Origin: Deltaproteobacteria bacterium
GTDB taxonomy: Bacteria > Myxococcota_A > Polyangia > Haliangiales > JADYYK01
DNA length: 64,000 nt
Reading direction: 5' to 3'
Assembly: GCA_020853705.1 (NCBI GenBank)
Contig: JADYYK010000146.1
Location: forward strand, 1 to 64,000
Shown: positions 43,019-52,896 of the stretch, in pieces
How positions within the stretch are numbered: the stretch's first letter is position 1
Layout: each line of letters opens with the position of its first letter
Translations under genes and position numbers: made by a program
The notes under the pieces: model-generated
What the model was told of the DNA's origin: nothing
Databases searched by the model: none
Seen by the model: only the letters and a program-made list of their open reading frames with translations

Positions 43019-44283
43019 AGGTCGACCCCGAAGGTCAGGCCGCCGACCAGGATCTTGCCGCTCGACGACACCGACAGGTAGGTCGGGTCGCGGTCCTCGG
43101 GGGCCAGGGTCTGGTCCTTGGTCGACGTGCGCGGGGCCAGGAAGTGCGCCTGCACGTAGGCGTCGATGCGGATGGGCACGCCGTTGGGGGCGAACTTGAA
43201 GCCGGCGCCCGCGGTCACGATGTGGCGCGTGTTGTCGAGCAGGTTCTCGCGCCCGGTCTGCTCCGGCGCCGGGGTCATCTCCAGGCGGTAGCCGCCGCGC
43301 AGCTCGACCTTGGGGTTCAGGGTGAAGCGGGCCGCGAGCTTGGGCACGAAGGTGTCGGAGAAGCCGGGGCGCACCCGCGGCGGGGCGTCGATGACCGGAT
43401 CCTCGGTGGGCGGCGGGAACGACGACCACTGCTTCCAGGCCAGCGCGCCGGTGACCGCGAGGCGCGGCAGCACCTGGTAGCTGGCCTCGGCCTCGACCAT
43501 GCGCGGGTCATACTGCGAGTAGCCGCGCACGCGGATGGCGGGCAGCGTGACCGGCAGGGCGTCGCCGATCATGTTGGTGACCAGGATGTCGAACTTGGCC
43601 GCCGACTGGCCGCGGTAGACCAGGCCGGCCGACAGCTTCTTGCTGGGCCGCCAGCGCACGCCCGCGATGGGGGCGTAGTCGACCAGCAGCTGCTGCTCGG
43701 CGGTCGAGGTGAAGCGCTTGGTGGGGTCGGCCGAGACGTCGATGAAGCCGCCCAGGGCGGCCAGCGACAGCGAGGCGATGCCGACCGAGATGTGCCTGGT
43801 GATGCGCGCGCCGGCGCCGACCATGAAGGCGACGACCTGGCCGCGGTGCTCGAGCAGGGCCAGGAAGGGCTCGCCGGGCAGCGGCGCGACCGCGCGCGAC
43901 AACAGCAGCGGCGGCACGTGCAGGCCGATGCCGATGGTGATGCGGTCCTTGAGGGCGCCGCCGAACGGGATGGGCACGTCGCCGCCGACGATGACGCCCA
44001 TGACCGGATCGACGTCGCGATCCTTCAGCGCGTAGTGCAGGTCGAAGTCGCTGGCCATGAAGCCGACCGACATGCGCTTCTGGCGCGCCTCGCTGAGGCC
44101 GGCGGGGTTGGTGTACAGGGCGTCGAACGAGTCGGTGAACGAGATCCCGGTGCCGGCCAGCGCCGGCGAGCGCCCGCCATAGCCGAACAGGTCGAGCGCC
44201 GAGGCGTCAGCGCTGGCAGGAGCCACCGCGAGGGCAGACAGGGACAGGAGCAGGATCAGGAGGCCTGCTGGCGAGCGACGCAC
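43015..44283 (-). CDS. OmpP1/FadL-family outer-membrane transporter (paralogue 2)
   Basis: A 422-residue paralogue: signal peptide (GLLILLLSLSALAVAPASA), mature LDLFGYGGRSPALAGTGISF and a beta barrel ending in GGLTFGVDL. It is first in the three-gene unit with the second FadL and the Asp-box lipoprotein. GTG 44283 is preceded by TACACA seven bases upstream, close to the leaderless pattern. Divergent from the zinc-ribbon gene. Confidence 0.85.
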   Translation of the reverse strand: MRRSPAGLLILLLSLSALAVAPASADASALDLFGYGGRSPALAGTGISFTDSFDALYTNPAGLSEARQKRMSVGFMASDFDLHYALKDRDVDPVMGVIVGGDVPIPFGGALKDRITIGIGLHVPPLLLSRAVAPLPGEPFLALLEHRGQVVAFMVGAGARITRHISVGIASLSLAALGGFIDVSADPTKRFTSTAEQQLLVDYAPIAGVRWRPSKKLSAGLVYRGQSAAKFDILVTNMIGDALPVTLPAIRVRGYSQYDPRMVEAEASYQVLPRLAVTGALAWKQWSSFPPPTEDPVIDAPPRVRPGFSDTFVPKLAARFTLNPKVELRGGYRLEMTPAPEQTGRENLLDNTRHIVTAGAGFKFAPNGVPIRIDAYVQAHFLAPRTSTKDQTLAPEDRDPTYLSVSSSGKILVGGLTFGVDL

Positions 44284-44371
44284 CCGGCCATGTGTACCCG
44301 AACCTGGTTCAGGCGTAAAGCACCGTGGTGCGGGCGGGGCGGCGGACCGGAAGAAGTCCGCGCGGACGGGG

Positions 44372-44377
44372 TAGTCT
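44372..44377 (+). promoter_or_regulatory. -10 element (TAGTCT) before a leader ORF
   Basis: TAGTCT ends six bases before ATG 44384, which opens an eight-codon leader ORF, not the zinc-ribbon gene itself. Confidence 0.4.
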
Positions 44378-44383
44378 CCCCAC

Positions 44384-44410
44384 ATGGGTCCCAGCGGGCC
44401 AACGCCGTGA
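44384..44410 (+). CDS. Eight-codon leader ORF
   Basis: ATG 44384 reads MGPSGPTP and stops at TGA 44408-44410, which overlaps the GTG start (44407) of the zinc-ribbon gene. TAGTCT six bases upstream would make it leaderless. Whether it is translated is unknown; the position suggests translational coupling. Confidence 0.35.
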   Translation: MGPSGPTP

Positions 44411-44799
44411 AGCTGACCGGGTTCGTGTGCACGCGCTGTGCGCGCCGGCAGGACGCCGCGGGCAAGTGCGCGCAGTGCGGGGCCGACGACTGTGTGCTCG
44501 ACCTCGCGCAGCGCGGGGTGTGCGAGCTCCTGACCGACATGGACGATCGGCGCCGCGACGTGCACGAGGCGCGGCTGCGCTGGGTGGCGGTCGGCATCGC
44601 CATGGTGCTGGGCGCCGCGGTGGTGGTGTGGGCGCGCTGGCTGCTGATCCTGGTGCCGCCGATCCCGTTCCCGTTCTTCCTGCGCGTCATCCTCTTGATG
44701 TCGGTGCTGGGCGTGGGCCTGCTGACGGGGGCGATGAAGCTGTGGCCGGCGCGACAGCGTTTCGGCTTCGCGCGCAGCGACGAGCCCGACCCGCCGTAG
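44407..44799 (+). CDS. Zinc-ribbon membrane protein
   Basis: A 130-residue protein with two CxxC motifs near the start (FVCTRCARR, KCAQCGADDC), giving a zinc ribbon, and two membrane helices at about 52-72 and 78-105. Start GTG overlaps the stop of the leader ORF. Function unknown. Confidence 0.6.
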   Translation: MKLTGFVCTRCARRQDAAGKCAQCGADDCVLDLAQRGVCELLTDMDDRRRDVHEARLRWVAVGIAMVLGAAVVVWARWLLILVPPIPFPFFLRVILLMSVLGVGLLTGAMKLWPARQRFGFARSDEPDPP

Positions 44800-44827
44800 C
44801 GTCAGGCGTCAGGCGTCAGGCCGGCGG

Positions 44828-45277
44828 TCAGAACTGCTTGCGCGAGTCGAGCAGCAGCGTCACCGGGCCGTCATTCACCAGCTCGACCTGCATCGCGGTG
44901 CGGAAGCGGCCGGTCTCGACGCTGACGCCGAGGCCGCGGGCGCGGGTCACGAAGCGGTCGCACAGCGCGCGCGCCTCGTCGGGGCCGAGGGCCTCGATGA
45001 ACGACGGCCGGCGCCCCTTGCGGGCGTCGCCGTAGAGGGTGAACTGCGACACCACCAGCAGCGCACCGCCGACGTCGCCCAGGGCCAGGTTCATCTTGCC
45101 CTCGGCGTCGTCGAAGATGCGCAGGTTGACGATCTTGTCGACCAGGAGGTCGACGTCGGCGTCGCCGTCGCCCTGACCAGCGCCCAGCAGCACGCACAGG
45201 CCGCGCTCGATGCGGCCCACGACCTCGCCCTCGGAGCGGACCTCGGCCCGCGTGCAGCGCTGCACCACGGCGCGCAC
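44828..45277 (-). CDS. dtd: D-aminoacyl-tRNA deacylase
   Basis: A 149-residue Dtd that removes D-amino acids (and glycine) from mischarged tRNA. Both signature motifs are present: SQFTLYGD (residues about 78-85) and NDGPVT near the C-terminus (Gly-Pro motif). GTG 45277 gives the standard RAVVQRC start. It follows the slipin gene by two bases, so the two share a transcript. Confidence 0.92.
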   Translation of the reverse strand: MRAVVQRCTRAEVRSEGEVVGRIERGLCVLLGAGQGDGDADVDLLVDKIVNLRIFDDAEGKMNLALGDVGGALLVVSQFTLYGDARKGRRPSFIEALGPDEARALCDRFVTRARGLGVSVETGRFRTAMQVELVNDGPVTLLLDSRKQF

Positions 45278-45279
45278 GG

Positions 45280-46218
45280 CTACTTCTTGGAGATCAGCGC
45301 GTCGAGCTGCGACTTCAGGTTCCACAGCCCCTGGTCGACCCCGGCGGGAGGCGGCGGCGGCAGCGCGCGATCGTCGGGCGGCGGCGGCAGCTGGCCGTCA
45401 GCGCCCTTGGCGGCGGCGTTGCTGGCGATGGCGCTGGCGATGGGCATCATGGCCTGGCCCAGCAGGCCGCGGCTGTCCCCACCGCGCGGGATGAGCTCGA
45501 TGGGGATGGGGAAGACGATGGTGTTGTTGCGCTCGGCCGAGACCTCGACCAGGGTCTGCAGGGTGCGCAGCTGCAGCGCCGCGGGCTGGCTCGAGATCAT
45601 GGCGGCGGCCTGGGTCAGCTTCTCGGAGGCCTGCAGCTCGCCCTCGGCGATGATGATCTTGGCGCGCCGCTCGCGCTCGGCCTCGGCCTGGCGGGCCATG
45701 GCGCGCTTCATCTCCTGGGGCAGCGAGATGTCCTTGATCTCGACCGCGGTGATCTCGACGCCCCACTGCTCGGTGCGCGCGTCCAGGGCCAGCCGGATCT
45801 CGTCGTTGATCTCGGTGCGCTTGGCCAGGATGTCGTCGAGATCCATGCGCCCGACCACCGAGCGCAGCATGGTCGCGGCCAGCTGCAGGGTGGCCGGCAG
45901 GTACTGCTCGACGCGTAGCACGGCGTCGGAGGGCGAGGCCACGTCGGCGTAGACCACGGCGTCGACGCCGATCGAGATGTTGTCCCGGGTGATGACGTCC
46001 TGGGTCGGGATCTGGATGACCTTGGTGCGGGTGTCCACGGTCTGCACCCGGTCGATGCCGAAGGGCATCAGGAACTTCACCCCGGGCCCGATGGGCAGCT
46101 TCTGGGCCTTGCCGAGGCGGAACAGGATGCCGCGTTCGTACTCCTTGAAGACGCGGATCCCGGTCAGGAAGGACAGCCCCACCACGCCCGCGGCGATACC
46201 CAGTGCGATGAGCAACAT
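45280..46218 (-). CDS. Slipin/SPFH-domain membrane protein
   Basis: A 312-residue prohibitin/stomatin-like protein. An N-terminal helix ([20 protein letters not shown]) anchors it, then the SPFH domain ([16 protein letters not shown] ... [20 protein letters not shown]) and a C-terminal coiled coil ([21 protein letters not shown]) and Pro-rich tail. Organises membrane microdomains. TACACT seven bases before ATG 46218 predicts a leaderless mRNA, and overlaps the divergent nadA promoter. Confidence 0.9.
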   Translation of the reverse strand: MLLIALGIAAGVVGLSFLTGIRVFKEYERGILFRLGKAQKLPIGPGVKFLMPFGIDRVQTVDTRTKVIQIPTQDVITRDNISIGVDAVVYADVASPSDAVLRVEQYLPATLQLAATMLRSVVGRMDLDDILAKRTEINDEIRLALDARTEQWGVEITAVEIKDISLPQEMKRAMARQAEAERERRAKIIIAEGELQASEKLTQAAAMISSQPAALQLRTLQTLVEVSAERNNTIVFPIPIELIPRGGDSRGLLGQAMMPIASAIASNAAAKGADGQLPPPPDDRALPPPPPAGVDQGLWNLKSQLDALISKK

Positions 46219-46225
46219 GGCGGGA

Positions 46226-46240
46226 AGTGTATGCTACAAA
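46226..46240. promoter_or_regulatory. Divergent -10 elements for slipin and nadA
   Basis: TACACT (minus, 46231-46226) is seven bases before ATG 46218; TACAAA (plus, 46235-46240) is seven bases before ATG 46248. Only three bases separate them. Confidence 0.45.
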
Positions 46241-46247
46241 TCACGCC

Positions 46248-47219
46248 ATGGCAGAGCTGACGCAACTGGGCAAGCCGGACGCGCTCCCTGACGACCTCGA
46301 GGCGGCCATCGCGGACCTCAAGCGCGAGCGCAACGCCGTCATCCTGGCGCACTACTACCAGGACTCCGAGATCCAGGATCTGGCGGACTTCATCGGCGAC
46401 TCGCTGCAGCTGGCGCAGGCCGCGCAGAAGGTGGACAAGGACGTCATCGTGTTCTGCGGCGTGCACTTCATGGCCGAGACCGCGAAGATCCTGAACCCGA
46501 GCCGCAAGGTCGTGGTGCCCGATCTGACCGCGGGCTGCTCGCTGGCCGACGGCTGCCCACCCGAGCTGTTCCAGCGCTTCCTCGACAAGCACCCCGGCCA
46601 CAAGGTCATCAGCTACATCAACTGCTCGGCCGCGGTGAAGGCGATGAGCGACCTCATCTGCACCTCGGCCAACGCCAAGAAGATGGTGGCCTCGTTCCCC
46701 GAGGGCACACCCATCATCTTCGCGCCCGATCGCCACCTGGGGCGCTGGGTCTCGGAGCAGACCGGGCGCCCCATGGTGCTGTGGCCGGGCAGCTGCCAGG
46801 TCCACGAGCTGTTCAGCGCCAAGGAGCTGGCCAAGCTCAAGGTGCAGCACCCCGAGGCCGAGGTGCTGGCGCACCCCGAGTGTGACGAGGCGGTGCTGAT
46901 GCAGGCCGACTTCGTGGGCTCGACCACCGGCATCATCAAGCGCGCGACCGAGTCCAAGGCGCCCACGCTGATCATCGCCACCGAGCCCGGCGTGTTCCAC
47001 CAGATCCAGAAGCAGGTGCCGGGCAAGCTGCTGCTGCAGGCACCCGGCCAGGACGAGAGCTGCGCCTGCAACACCTGCCCGCACATGCGCAAGAACACGC
47101 TGGAGAAGCTGTACCTGTGCCTGCGCGACCTGACCCCCGAGCTGACCCTGGACGAGGCGCTGCGCTTGCGCGCGCTGCAGCCGATCCAGAAGATGCTGGA
47201 ACTGTCCGCGGCGCCCTAG
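46248..47219 (+). CDS. nadA: Quinolinate synthase A
   Basis: A 323-residue [4Fe-4S] enzyme that makes quinolinate from iminoaspartate and dihydroxyacetone phosphate in NAD synthesis. [21 protein letters not shown] is split by the family pattern; cluster Cys are in [18 protein letters not shown] and CACNTCPHM. Start ATG 46248 was chosen (TACAAA seven bases before); an in-frame GTG 46227 would add seven residues but lies inside the promoter. NadB/NadC are not in the window. It is followed by an ABC importer one base later. Confidence 0.93.
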   Translation: MAELTQLGKPDALPDDLEAAIADLKRERNAVILAHYYQDSEIQDLADFIGDSLQLAQAAQKVDKDVIVFCGVHFMAETAKILNPSRKVVVPDLTAGCSLADGCPPELFQRFLDKHPGHKVISYINCSAAVKAMSDLICTSANAKKMVASFPEGTPIIFAPDRHLGRWVSEQTGRPMVLWPGSCQVHELFSAKELAKLKVQHPEAEVLAHPECDEAVLMQADFVGSTTGIIKRATESKAPTLIIATEPGVFHQIQKQVPGKLLLQAPGQDESCACNTCPHMRKNTLEKLYLCLRDLTPELTLDEALRLRALQPIQKMLELSAAP

Positions 47220-47220
47220 G

Positions 47221-47999
47221 GTGAACCAGCGTCCCATCGCCTTGCCACGCTGGCTTGCGTGGCTGCTGCCGCTCGGGGTCGCCGGCGTGGTCCTGGCGGC
47301 GTGGTGGATCGCGTTCGCCAAGGGCGCCTTCCCGCGCGGCACCGTGCCGTCGCCGCCCGCGGTGTGGCGAGGCTTCATCGGCGAGATCGAGAACGGGCGG
47401 CTGGGTGACGACATCGTGGCCTCGCTGTTCCGGGTCGTGGTCGGCTTCACCTTGGCGGCCCTGGTCGCGGTGCCGCTGGGCCTGGTGCTGGGGCAGTCAC
47501 GCTGGGCGCGCGGCGCGCTGATGCCGGCCGTCAACTTCCTGCGCTCCTTGTCGCCCATCGCGTGGATCCCGTTTGCCATCATCTGGTTTGGCATCGGGGA
47601 CGCGCCGGCCATCTTCATCATCTTCATGGCCACCGCGTTCCAGCTGACGCTGGCGACCTCGGCCGCAGTGGCCAACATCCCGCGGGTGTACTACCGCGTC
47701 GCCGCGGATCACGGCATCCGGGGCCCCCACCTGTGGTTCGCGGTGACCCTGCCGGCGGCGATGCCGCAGCTCATCACGGCGCTGCGGGTGGCGGCTGGCG
47801 TGGCCTGGATGGTGGTGGTGGCGGCCGAGATGATCGCGGTGCGCAGCGGCCTTGGCTTCCTCATCGTCGACGCACGCAGCGGGCTGCGCATGGATCTGGT
47901 GGTGGTCGGGATGATCAGCATCGGGGTCATCGGGGTGGTGCTCGATCGCGTGCTGTTCCAGCTGACCAGGATCAAGAGCGTGCGCTGGGGCTACGACCG

Positions 48000-48003
<4 letters not shown>
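47221..48003 (+). CDS. ABC transporter permease (SsuC/TauC-like)
   Basis: A 260-residue inner-membrane permease of the nitrate/sulfonate/taurine family. N-terminal helix (LAWLLPLGVAGVVLAAWW), then about six helices, and the EAA loop VYYRVAADHGIRGPHLWFAVTLP. GTG 47221 follows the nadA stop by one base, and its stop overlaps the ATG of the ATPase gene. Confidence 0.85.
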
Positions 48004-48773
<770 letters not shown>

Positions 48774-48786
48774 CAGTATCGGGACC

Positions 48787-49917
48787 ATGCGCATTCTGAG
48801 GTCCGCCGCGGTGCGCACCGGATTGGTGGTGCTGGGCAGCATCCTGGTGCTGTCGGTGCTGCGCTTCAAGCCGTGGCAGACGCCCAGCGCGAGCGGCGCC
48901 GCCCACGGCACCCTGGATGTCGGCTTCTTGCCCGTGACCTGCCACCTGACCTGCCCGGTGACCGACTTCGCGACGCGCACCACCAAGTCGGGCACCCGCT
49001 TCGAGTCGCGCCGCTTCACCGAGTTCCCCACCGTGGTCGAGGCGCTCAAGGCCGGGCGCATGAAGGCGACCTTCCTGCTGGCGCCGCTGGCCATGGTGCT
49101 GCGCTCGCAGGGCATCAAGATCAAGATCGTGTACCTCGGCCATCGCGATGGCTCGACCGTGATTGTGCCCAAGAACAGCACCGCGACCTCGCTGCGTGAC
49201 CTCAAGGGCAAGACCTTCGCGCGCCCGAGCCGCTTCTCCAACCAGTACCTGGTCATCACCAAGTTGATGGAAGATCAGGGCATGCAGCCCGAGGACATCA
49301 ACTTCGTCGACATGCCGCCGCCCGACATGCCGGCGGCGCTGGCGGCCGGGGCCATCGACGCCTACTTCATCGGCGAGCCGCACGCCGCCAAGGCCGAGCT
49401 CGACGGCACCGGGCGCGTGCTCTACCACGCCAAGGACATCTGGCCACGCTTCATCTCGTGCGTGCTGGTGGTGACCGAGGATCTCATCAAGTCGCGCCCC
49501 GAGACGGTGCGTGATCTGGTGCGCGGCATCGCCGAGTCGGGCGAGTGGGCTGAGCGAAATCGCATGGAGGCGGCCAAGGTCGCGGCGCCCTACTTCCGAC
49601 AGGATGAGAAGGTGCTGCGCTATGTGCTGTCGCAGCCGCCCGATCGGGTCAGCTATCGGCAGCTGACCCCGACCGACGCCGAGCTGGCCGAGATCATGAA
49701 GTACGCCATCAAGGCCGGGATCCTGAAGGCGCCGATCGACATCAGCCAGCTGGTCGATCGCGAGTTCATCCCGACCCAGATCGAACCGGCGCAGATCGAG
49801 GTGCCCAACGTGATGCCGATTCCGGTCACGACGCCCCCGACCGCGCCGCCAGCGCCGAGCCTGTCGCCGAGCGCGACGCCGAGCGCGCCAGTCAAAGGGG
49901 CAGGTGCGGGTGGTTAA
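48787..49917 (+). CDS. NMT1/SsuA-like substrate-binding protein
   Basis: A 376-residue periplasmic binding protein anchored by an uncleaved N-terminal helix (TGLVVLGSILVLSVL). The two-lobe NMT1/SsuA fold is seen in LDVGFLPVTCHLTCPVTD, FTEFPTVVEALKAGRM, DGSTVIVPKNS, LKGKTFARPSRFSN and YFIGEPHAAKAEL. A Pro/Thr-rich tail ends it. The ligand is unknown; a link to NAD precursors is suggested only by the operon with nadA. Confidence 0.8.
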   Translation: MRILRSAAVRTGLVVLGSILVLSVLRFKPWQTPSASGAAHGTLDVGFLPVTCHLTCPVTDFATRTTKSGTRFESRRFTEFPTVVEALKAGRMKATFLLAPLAMVLRSQGIKIKIVYLGHRDGSTVIVPKNSTATSLRDLKGKTFARPSRFSNQYLVITKLMEDQGMQPEDINFVDMPPPDMPAALAAGAIDAYFIGEPHAAKAELDGTGRVLYHAKDIWPRFISCVLVVTEDLIKSRPETVRDLVRGIAESGEWAERNRMEAAKVAAPYFRQDEKVLRYVLSQPPDRVSYRQLTPTDAELAEIMKYAIKAGILKAPIDISQLVDREFIPTQIEPAQIEVPNVMPIPVTTPPTAPPAPSLSPSATPSAPVKGAGAGG

Positions 49918-49932
49918 CCGGAGGGGGCGCGC

Positions 49933-51234
49933 ATCCTCGTCGAGATCCTGATCATCGTCGCGCTGAGCGTGGCGAACGGCATCTTTTCGGCGGCAGAGAT
50001 CTCGATCCTGTCGCTCCGGAAGACGCGACTGGCCGAGCTGGTCGAGGCCGGCAGCGGCGCGGCCAAGGCGGCGCAGGCGCTGCGCAACAAGCCGGTGCGC
50101 TTCCTGGCCACGGTGCAGATCGGCATCACCGTCATCGGGGCCACCGCGGCCGCGTATGGCGGCGCCGACCTGGCGCGTGACTTGACGCCGCACCTGCGCG
50201 GCTGGGGGGTGCCCGATCCGCATGCCTGGGCCTTCGTCATCGTCATCGCGGGGGTGTCGTATCTGTCGCTGGTGCTGGGCGAGCTGATCCCGAAGTCACT
50301 GGCGCTGCGCCACGCCGAGGGCTACGGGCTGCTCATCGCGCGCCCGGTGGGCTGGCTGTCGGTGCTGACGCGGCCGCTGACCTGGTTCCTGACCGGCAGC
50401 TCGAACCTGATCCTGAAGCTGTTCGGTGACAGCACCGACTTCGCCGAGGCCAAGCTGTCGCCCGACGAGCTGCAGGCGCTGGTCGAGGAGGCCTCCAAGA
50501 AGGGGTCTCTGGATCCGCGCATCGGTGACATCGCGTCGCGCGCCATCGACTTCGGGGGGCTGCAGATCGCGGAGGTCATGGTGCCGCGCAGCCAGATCGT
50601 GGCGCTGTCGGTGAAGTCGACCGCGGCGGAGCTTCTGCGCATGGTCAGCGAGGAGGGCCACTCGCGCTACCCGGTGTATGACGGCACGCTCGACTCGGTG
50701 GTCGGGTATGTGATGGCCAAGGACGTCATCGCGCTGTCGGCGGCGCCCGAGCTCATCATCTTGCAGGACGTGCTGCGCCCGGTGTGGGTGGTGCCCGAGA
50801 CGCGGCGCGCCATCGACGTCCTGAAGGAGATGCAGCGGCGCCACACCCAGATGGCCGTCATCGCCAACGAGCACGGCAGCGTGACCGGGCTGGTCACGCT
50901 GGAGGACCTGGTCGAGGAGCTGGTCGGCGACATCTTCGGCGAGAAGCAGGAGGCCAGCCTCGACATCCAGCGCGAGGCGGGCGGCACCGCGCTGGTGGTC
51001 GGCACCACGCCGGTGCGCGAGGTCAACCGGGTGCTCGGGCTGAGCCTGCCCGAGCGCGACGACTACTCGACCGTCGCCGGCATGTGCGTGGTCCACGCGG
51101 GGTGGATCCCGCCGGTGGGCGCCAAGCTGCGGGTGGAGGATGGCACCGTGCTGGAGATCGTGGACAGCTCGCCCAGGCGCGTGCGGCTGGTGCGGCTGCG
51201 GCCGCAGGCGGCGAAGCCGGAGCAGGACGAGTAG
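49933..51234 (+). CDS. CNNM/HlyC-CorC-type membrane protein with CBS pair
   Basis: A 433-residue (as annotated) protein with a DUF21/CNNM membrane region (about 1-190), a CBS pair (about 205-330: VMVPRSQIVALS ... HSRYPVYDG; and MAVIANEHGSVTGLVTLEDLVEELVGDI) and a CorC_HlyC C-terminal domain. Family members are magnesium/cobalt-type ion transport or haemolysin-like proteins. The start shown is ATC 49933, eight bases after GGAGG (49920-49924), because the first helix begins there (LVEILIIVALSVANGIFSAAE) and no ATG, GTG or TTG is available before GTG 49969, which would remove half of that helix. Confidence 0.7.
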   Translation: MLVEILIIVALSVANGIFSAAEISILSLRKTRLAELVEAGSGAAKAAQALRNKPVRFLATVQIGITVIGATAAAYGGADLARDLTPHLRGWGVPDPHAWAFVIVIAGVSYLSLVLGELIPKSLALRHAEGYGLLIARPVGWLSVLTRPLTWFLTGSSNLILKLFGDSTDFAEAKLSPDELQALVEEASKKGSLDPRIGDIASRAIDFGGLQIAEVMVPRSQIVALSVKSTAAELLRMVSEEGHSRYPVYDGTLDSVVGYVMAKDVIALSAAPELIILQDVLRPVWVVPETRRAIDVLKEMQRRHTQMAVIANEHGSVTGLVTLEDLVEELVGDIFGEKQEASLDIQREAGGTALVVGTTPVREVNRVLGLSLPERDDYSTVAGMCVVHAGWIPPVGAKLRVEDGTVLEIVDSSPRRVRLVRLRPQAAKPEQDE

Positions 51235-51272
51235 GACGGAGGCGGGCGCGGGCGAGGCGCGGGCGCCGGCGC

Positions 51273-52790
51273 TCAGTCGAAGGAGCGCCAGGGTTCGAGG
51301 CTGGCGCGCTCGTCGGGGGGCAGGGAGTCGAGGAAGGCGCGGTAGGTGTCCTCGGGGAAGGCCAGCCAGGCCAGGGGGGCGCCGGGGTCGAGGTGGATGA
51401 TGGGGGCGAGGCCGGCGGGGAGCGCGCGCTCGAACGGGGGGACGCGGCGGTTGCGGCGCGGGATGGCGAAGCCAGGCAGCACACGGAAGCTGCGCGCGGG
51501 GTCGAGCGCGATGGGCGCGGGCGGATGCGAGGGGGCGGACAGCCGGGTCGCCCAGGTGATGAAGTAGGCCAGGCGGCGCTCGGTCGTGATGATGAGGGCG
51601 TCGGCGGGCACCGCGGTGGCCAGGCGGGCCAGGGTCAGGACCGCTGGGGGCGTGCGCACGACGCCCTCGCGCGGGCGGCGCGGGGTGACGACCACGATGG
51701 CGAGCGCGAGCGCGAGCAGGGCGCTGGCGGCGATGCGCGGAGGGAGGTGGAGCCGGGCGGCGAGGCGGGACAGCGCGACCGGGGCGCACAGGGCCAGCGG
51801 GATGAAGGCGCACAGGCGCAGGCGCGGGCCCAGGGCGTTGGGGCCAGTGGCGAAGGGCAGCACGAGGAGGAACAGCCCGATGGCGGCGGGGCCAGCGAGG
51901 ATGGCGAGGACGAAGGTGTGCGGTGGGAGTGCGGTGCTCGTGCTCGTGAGTGCGAGGGTGACGGCCAGCGAGACCGCGGCGGCGGCGGCGAGCCAGACCT
52001 CGCGGCGGTGGTGCATGCGACCGGCGTGGCCGAGAAGCTCGCGCACCGTGGCCAGATCGCGCGCGCCGAAACTGACCAGGATCGCGACCACCAGGGCGGC
52101 CACGGCCACGCCGGCGGCGATCACACCCGCGCGGCTGCGCAGGCCCGCCGGGGGCGCCAGCACCAGGGCGCGCAGCATGAAGATGACCAGCAGGCCGAAG
52201 GCCAGCTTGTGCGCGAACGCCGTCGCCAGCGCGAAGCCGACCGCGAGACCGGGGGCCAGCCAGCGCCGCCAGCCCGACCGCTCGGGCGCGGCGGGGTCGC
52301 GCCAGGCCGCCAGCGCGGCCAGCGCGCACAAGAGCAGCGTCAGCGCGATGCCTTGCTTGACGAACTCGGTGCTCAGGAAGAAGCCCTGGGCGCTGGTCGC
52401 GAGCAGCGCCGCCGACAGCACCCCGGCGGCGCGCGAGCGGGTCAGGCGCCGCACCACGAGATAGCCCGGCACCGCGGCCAGCGCGGTCAACACCGCGGCC
52501 GCCACCTTGGCGCCGGTCAGCACGCCGAAGCCGGCCGCGAAGGGCAGCATCAGCCACAGCGACACTGGCGCCGAGGCATAGTGCAGCTGGCCGTGCTCGA
52601 GCAGCGCGCGCAGCTGCACCGCGTAGTAGTAGCCGTCGACGCCGACCGCGCGCTCGTCGGCACACAGGAGCCCGAGCCGCGCCCACACCGCCCACGCCAC
52701 CAGCGCCAGCACCGCGGCGACCGCGAGCGCGGCGGGAGCGCGTCGCTCGAGCCAGCCGCCCCCGATGTCGCGCGCCATTGCCGGCAGCAT
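51273..52790 (-). CDS. Polytopic membrane protein (PMT/GT39-like)
   Basis: A 505-residue protein with about 11-12 membrane helices, most Leu/Ala-rich. The first periplasmic loop has RAVGVDGYYYAVQLRALLEHGQLHYASAP, resembling glycosyltransferase-39/ArnT-like enzymes with an acidic residue near the first helix, and the C-terminal soluble part is unassigned. It may be a lipid-linked sugar transferase. ATG 52790 was chosen; ATG 52778 is possible. A short Thr-Ser (TSTST) stretch at 51934-51949 carries 2.7 copies of the GTGCTC unit. Confidence 0.6.
   Translation of the reverse strand: MLPAMARDIGGGWLERRAPAALAVAAVLALVAWAVWARLGLLCADERAVGVDGYYYAVQLRALLEHGQLHYASAPVSLWLMLPFAAGFGVLTGAKVAAAVLTALAAVPGYLVVRRLTRSRAAGVLSAALLATSAQGFFLSTEFVKQGIALTLLLCALAALAAWRDPAAPERSGWRRWLAPGLAVGFALATAFAHKLAFGLLVIFMLRALVLAPPAGLRSRAGVIAAGVAVAALVVAILVSFGARDLATVRELLGHAGRMHHRREVWLAAAAAVSLAVTLALTSTSTALPPHTFVLAILAGPAAIGLFLLVLPFATGPNALGPRLRLCAFIPLALCAPVALSRLAARLHLPPRIAASALLALALAIVVVTPRRPREGVVRTPPAVLTLARLATAVPADALIITTERRLAYFITWATRLSAPSHPPAPIALDPARSFRVLPGFAIPRRNRRVPPFERALPAGLAPIIHLDPGAPLAWLAFPEDTYRAFLDSLPPDERASLEPWRSFD
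51934..51949. repeat. Short GTGCTC repeat (2.7 units)
   Basis: Two full GTGCTC units and a partial third in the membrane protein gene, encoding Thr-Ser on the coding strand; the fourth site of this hexamer in the window. Confidence 0.6.
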
Positions 52791-52896
52791 GTCCGCCCCG
52801 GTCCGCGTTGACAAGGTCGCGCGGCCCCGCCTACGCTCCGGCCGCGGTGTGGCGCGACCTGCGCGGGACCGAGTGACCATCGAGAGGGGCCGACCT

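Noticed and set aside
46227-46247. Earlier GTG start for nadA
   Set aside because: GTG 46227 lies within the -10 region shared with the divergent slipin promoter; seven extra residues are not part of the NadA family N-terminus.
50296-52695. A 799-codon frame on the minus strand over the CNNM gene
   Set aside because: It runs antisense to a gene with clear CBS domains and into the membrane protein in another frame; no domain is seen.
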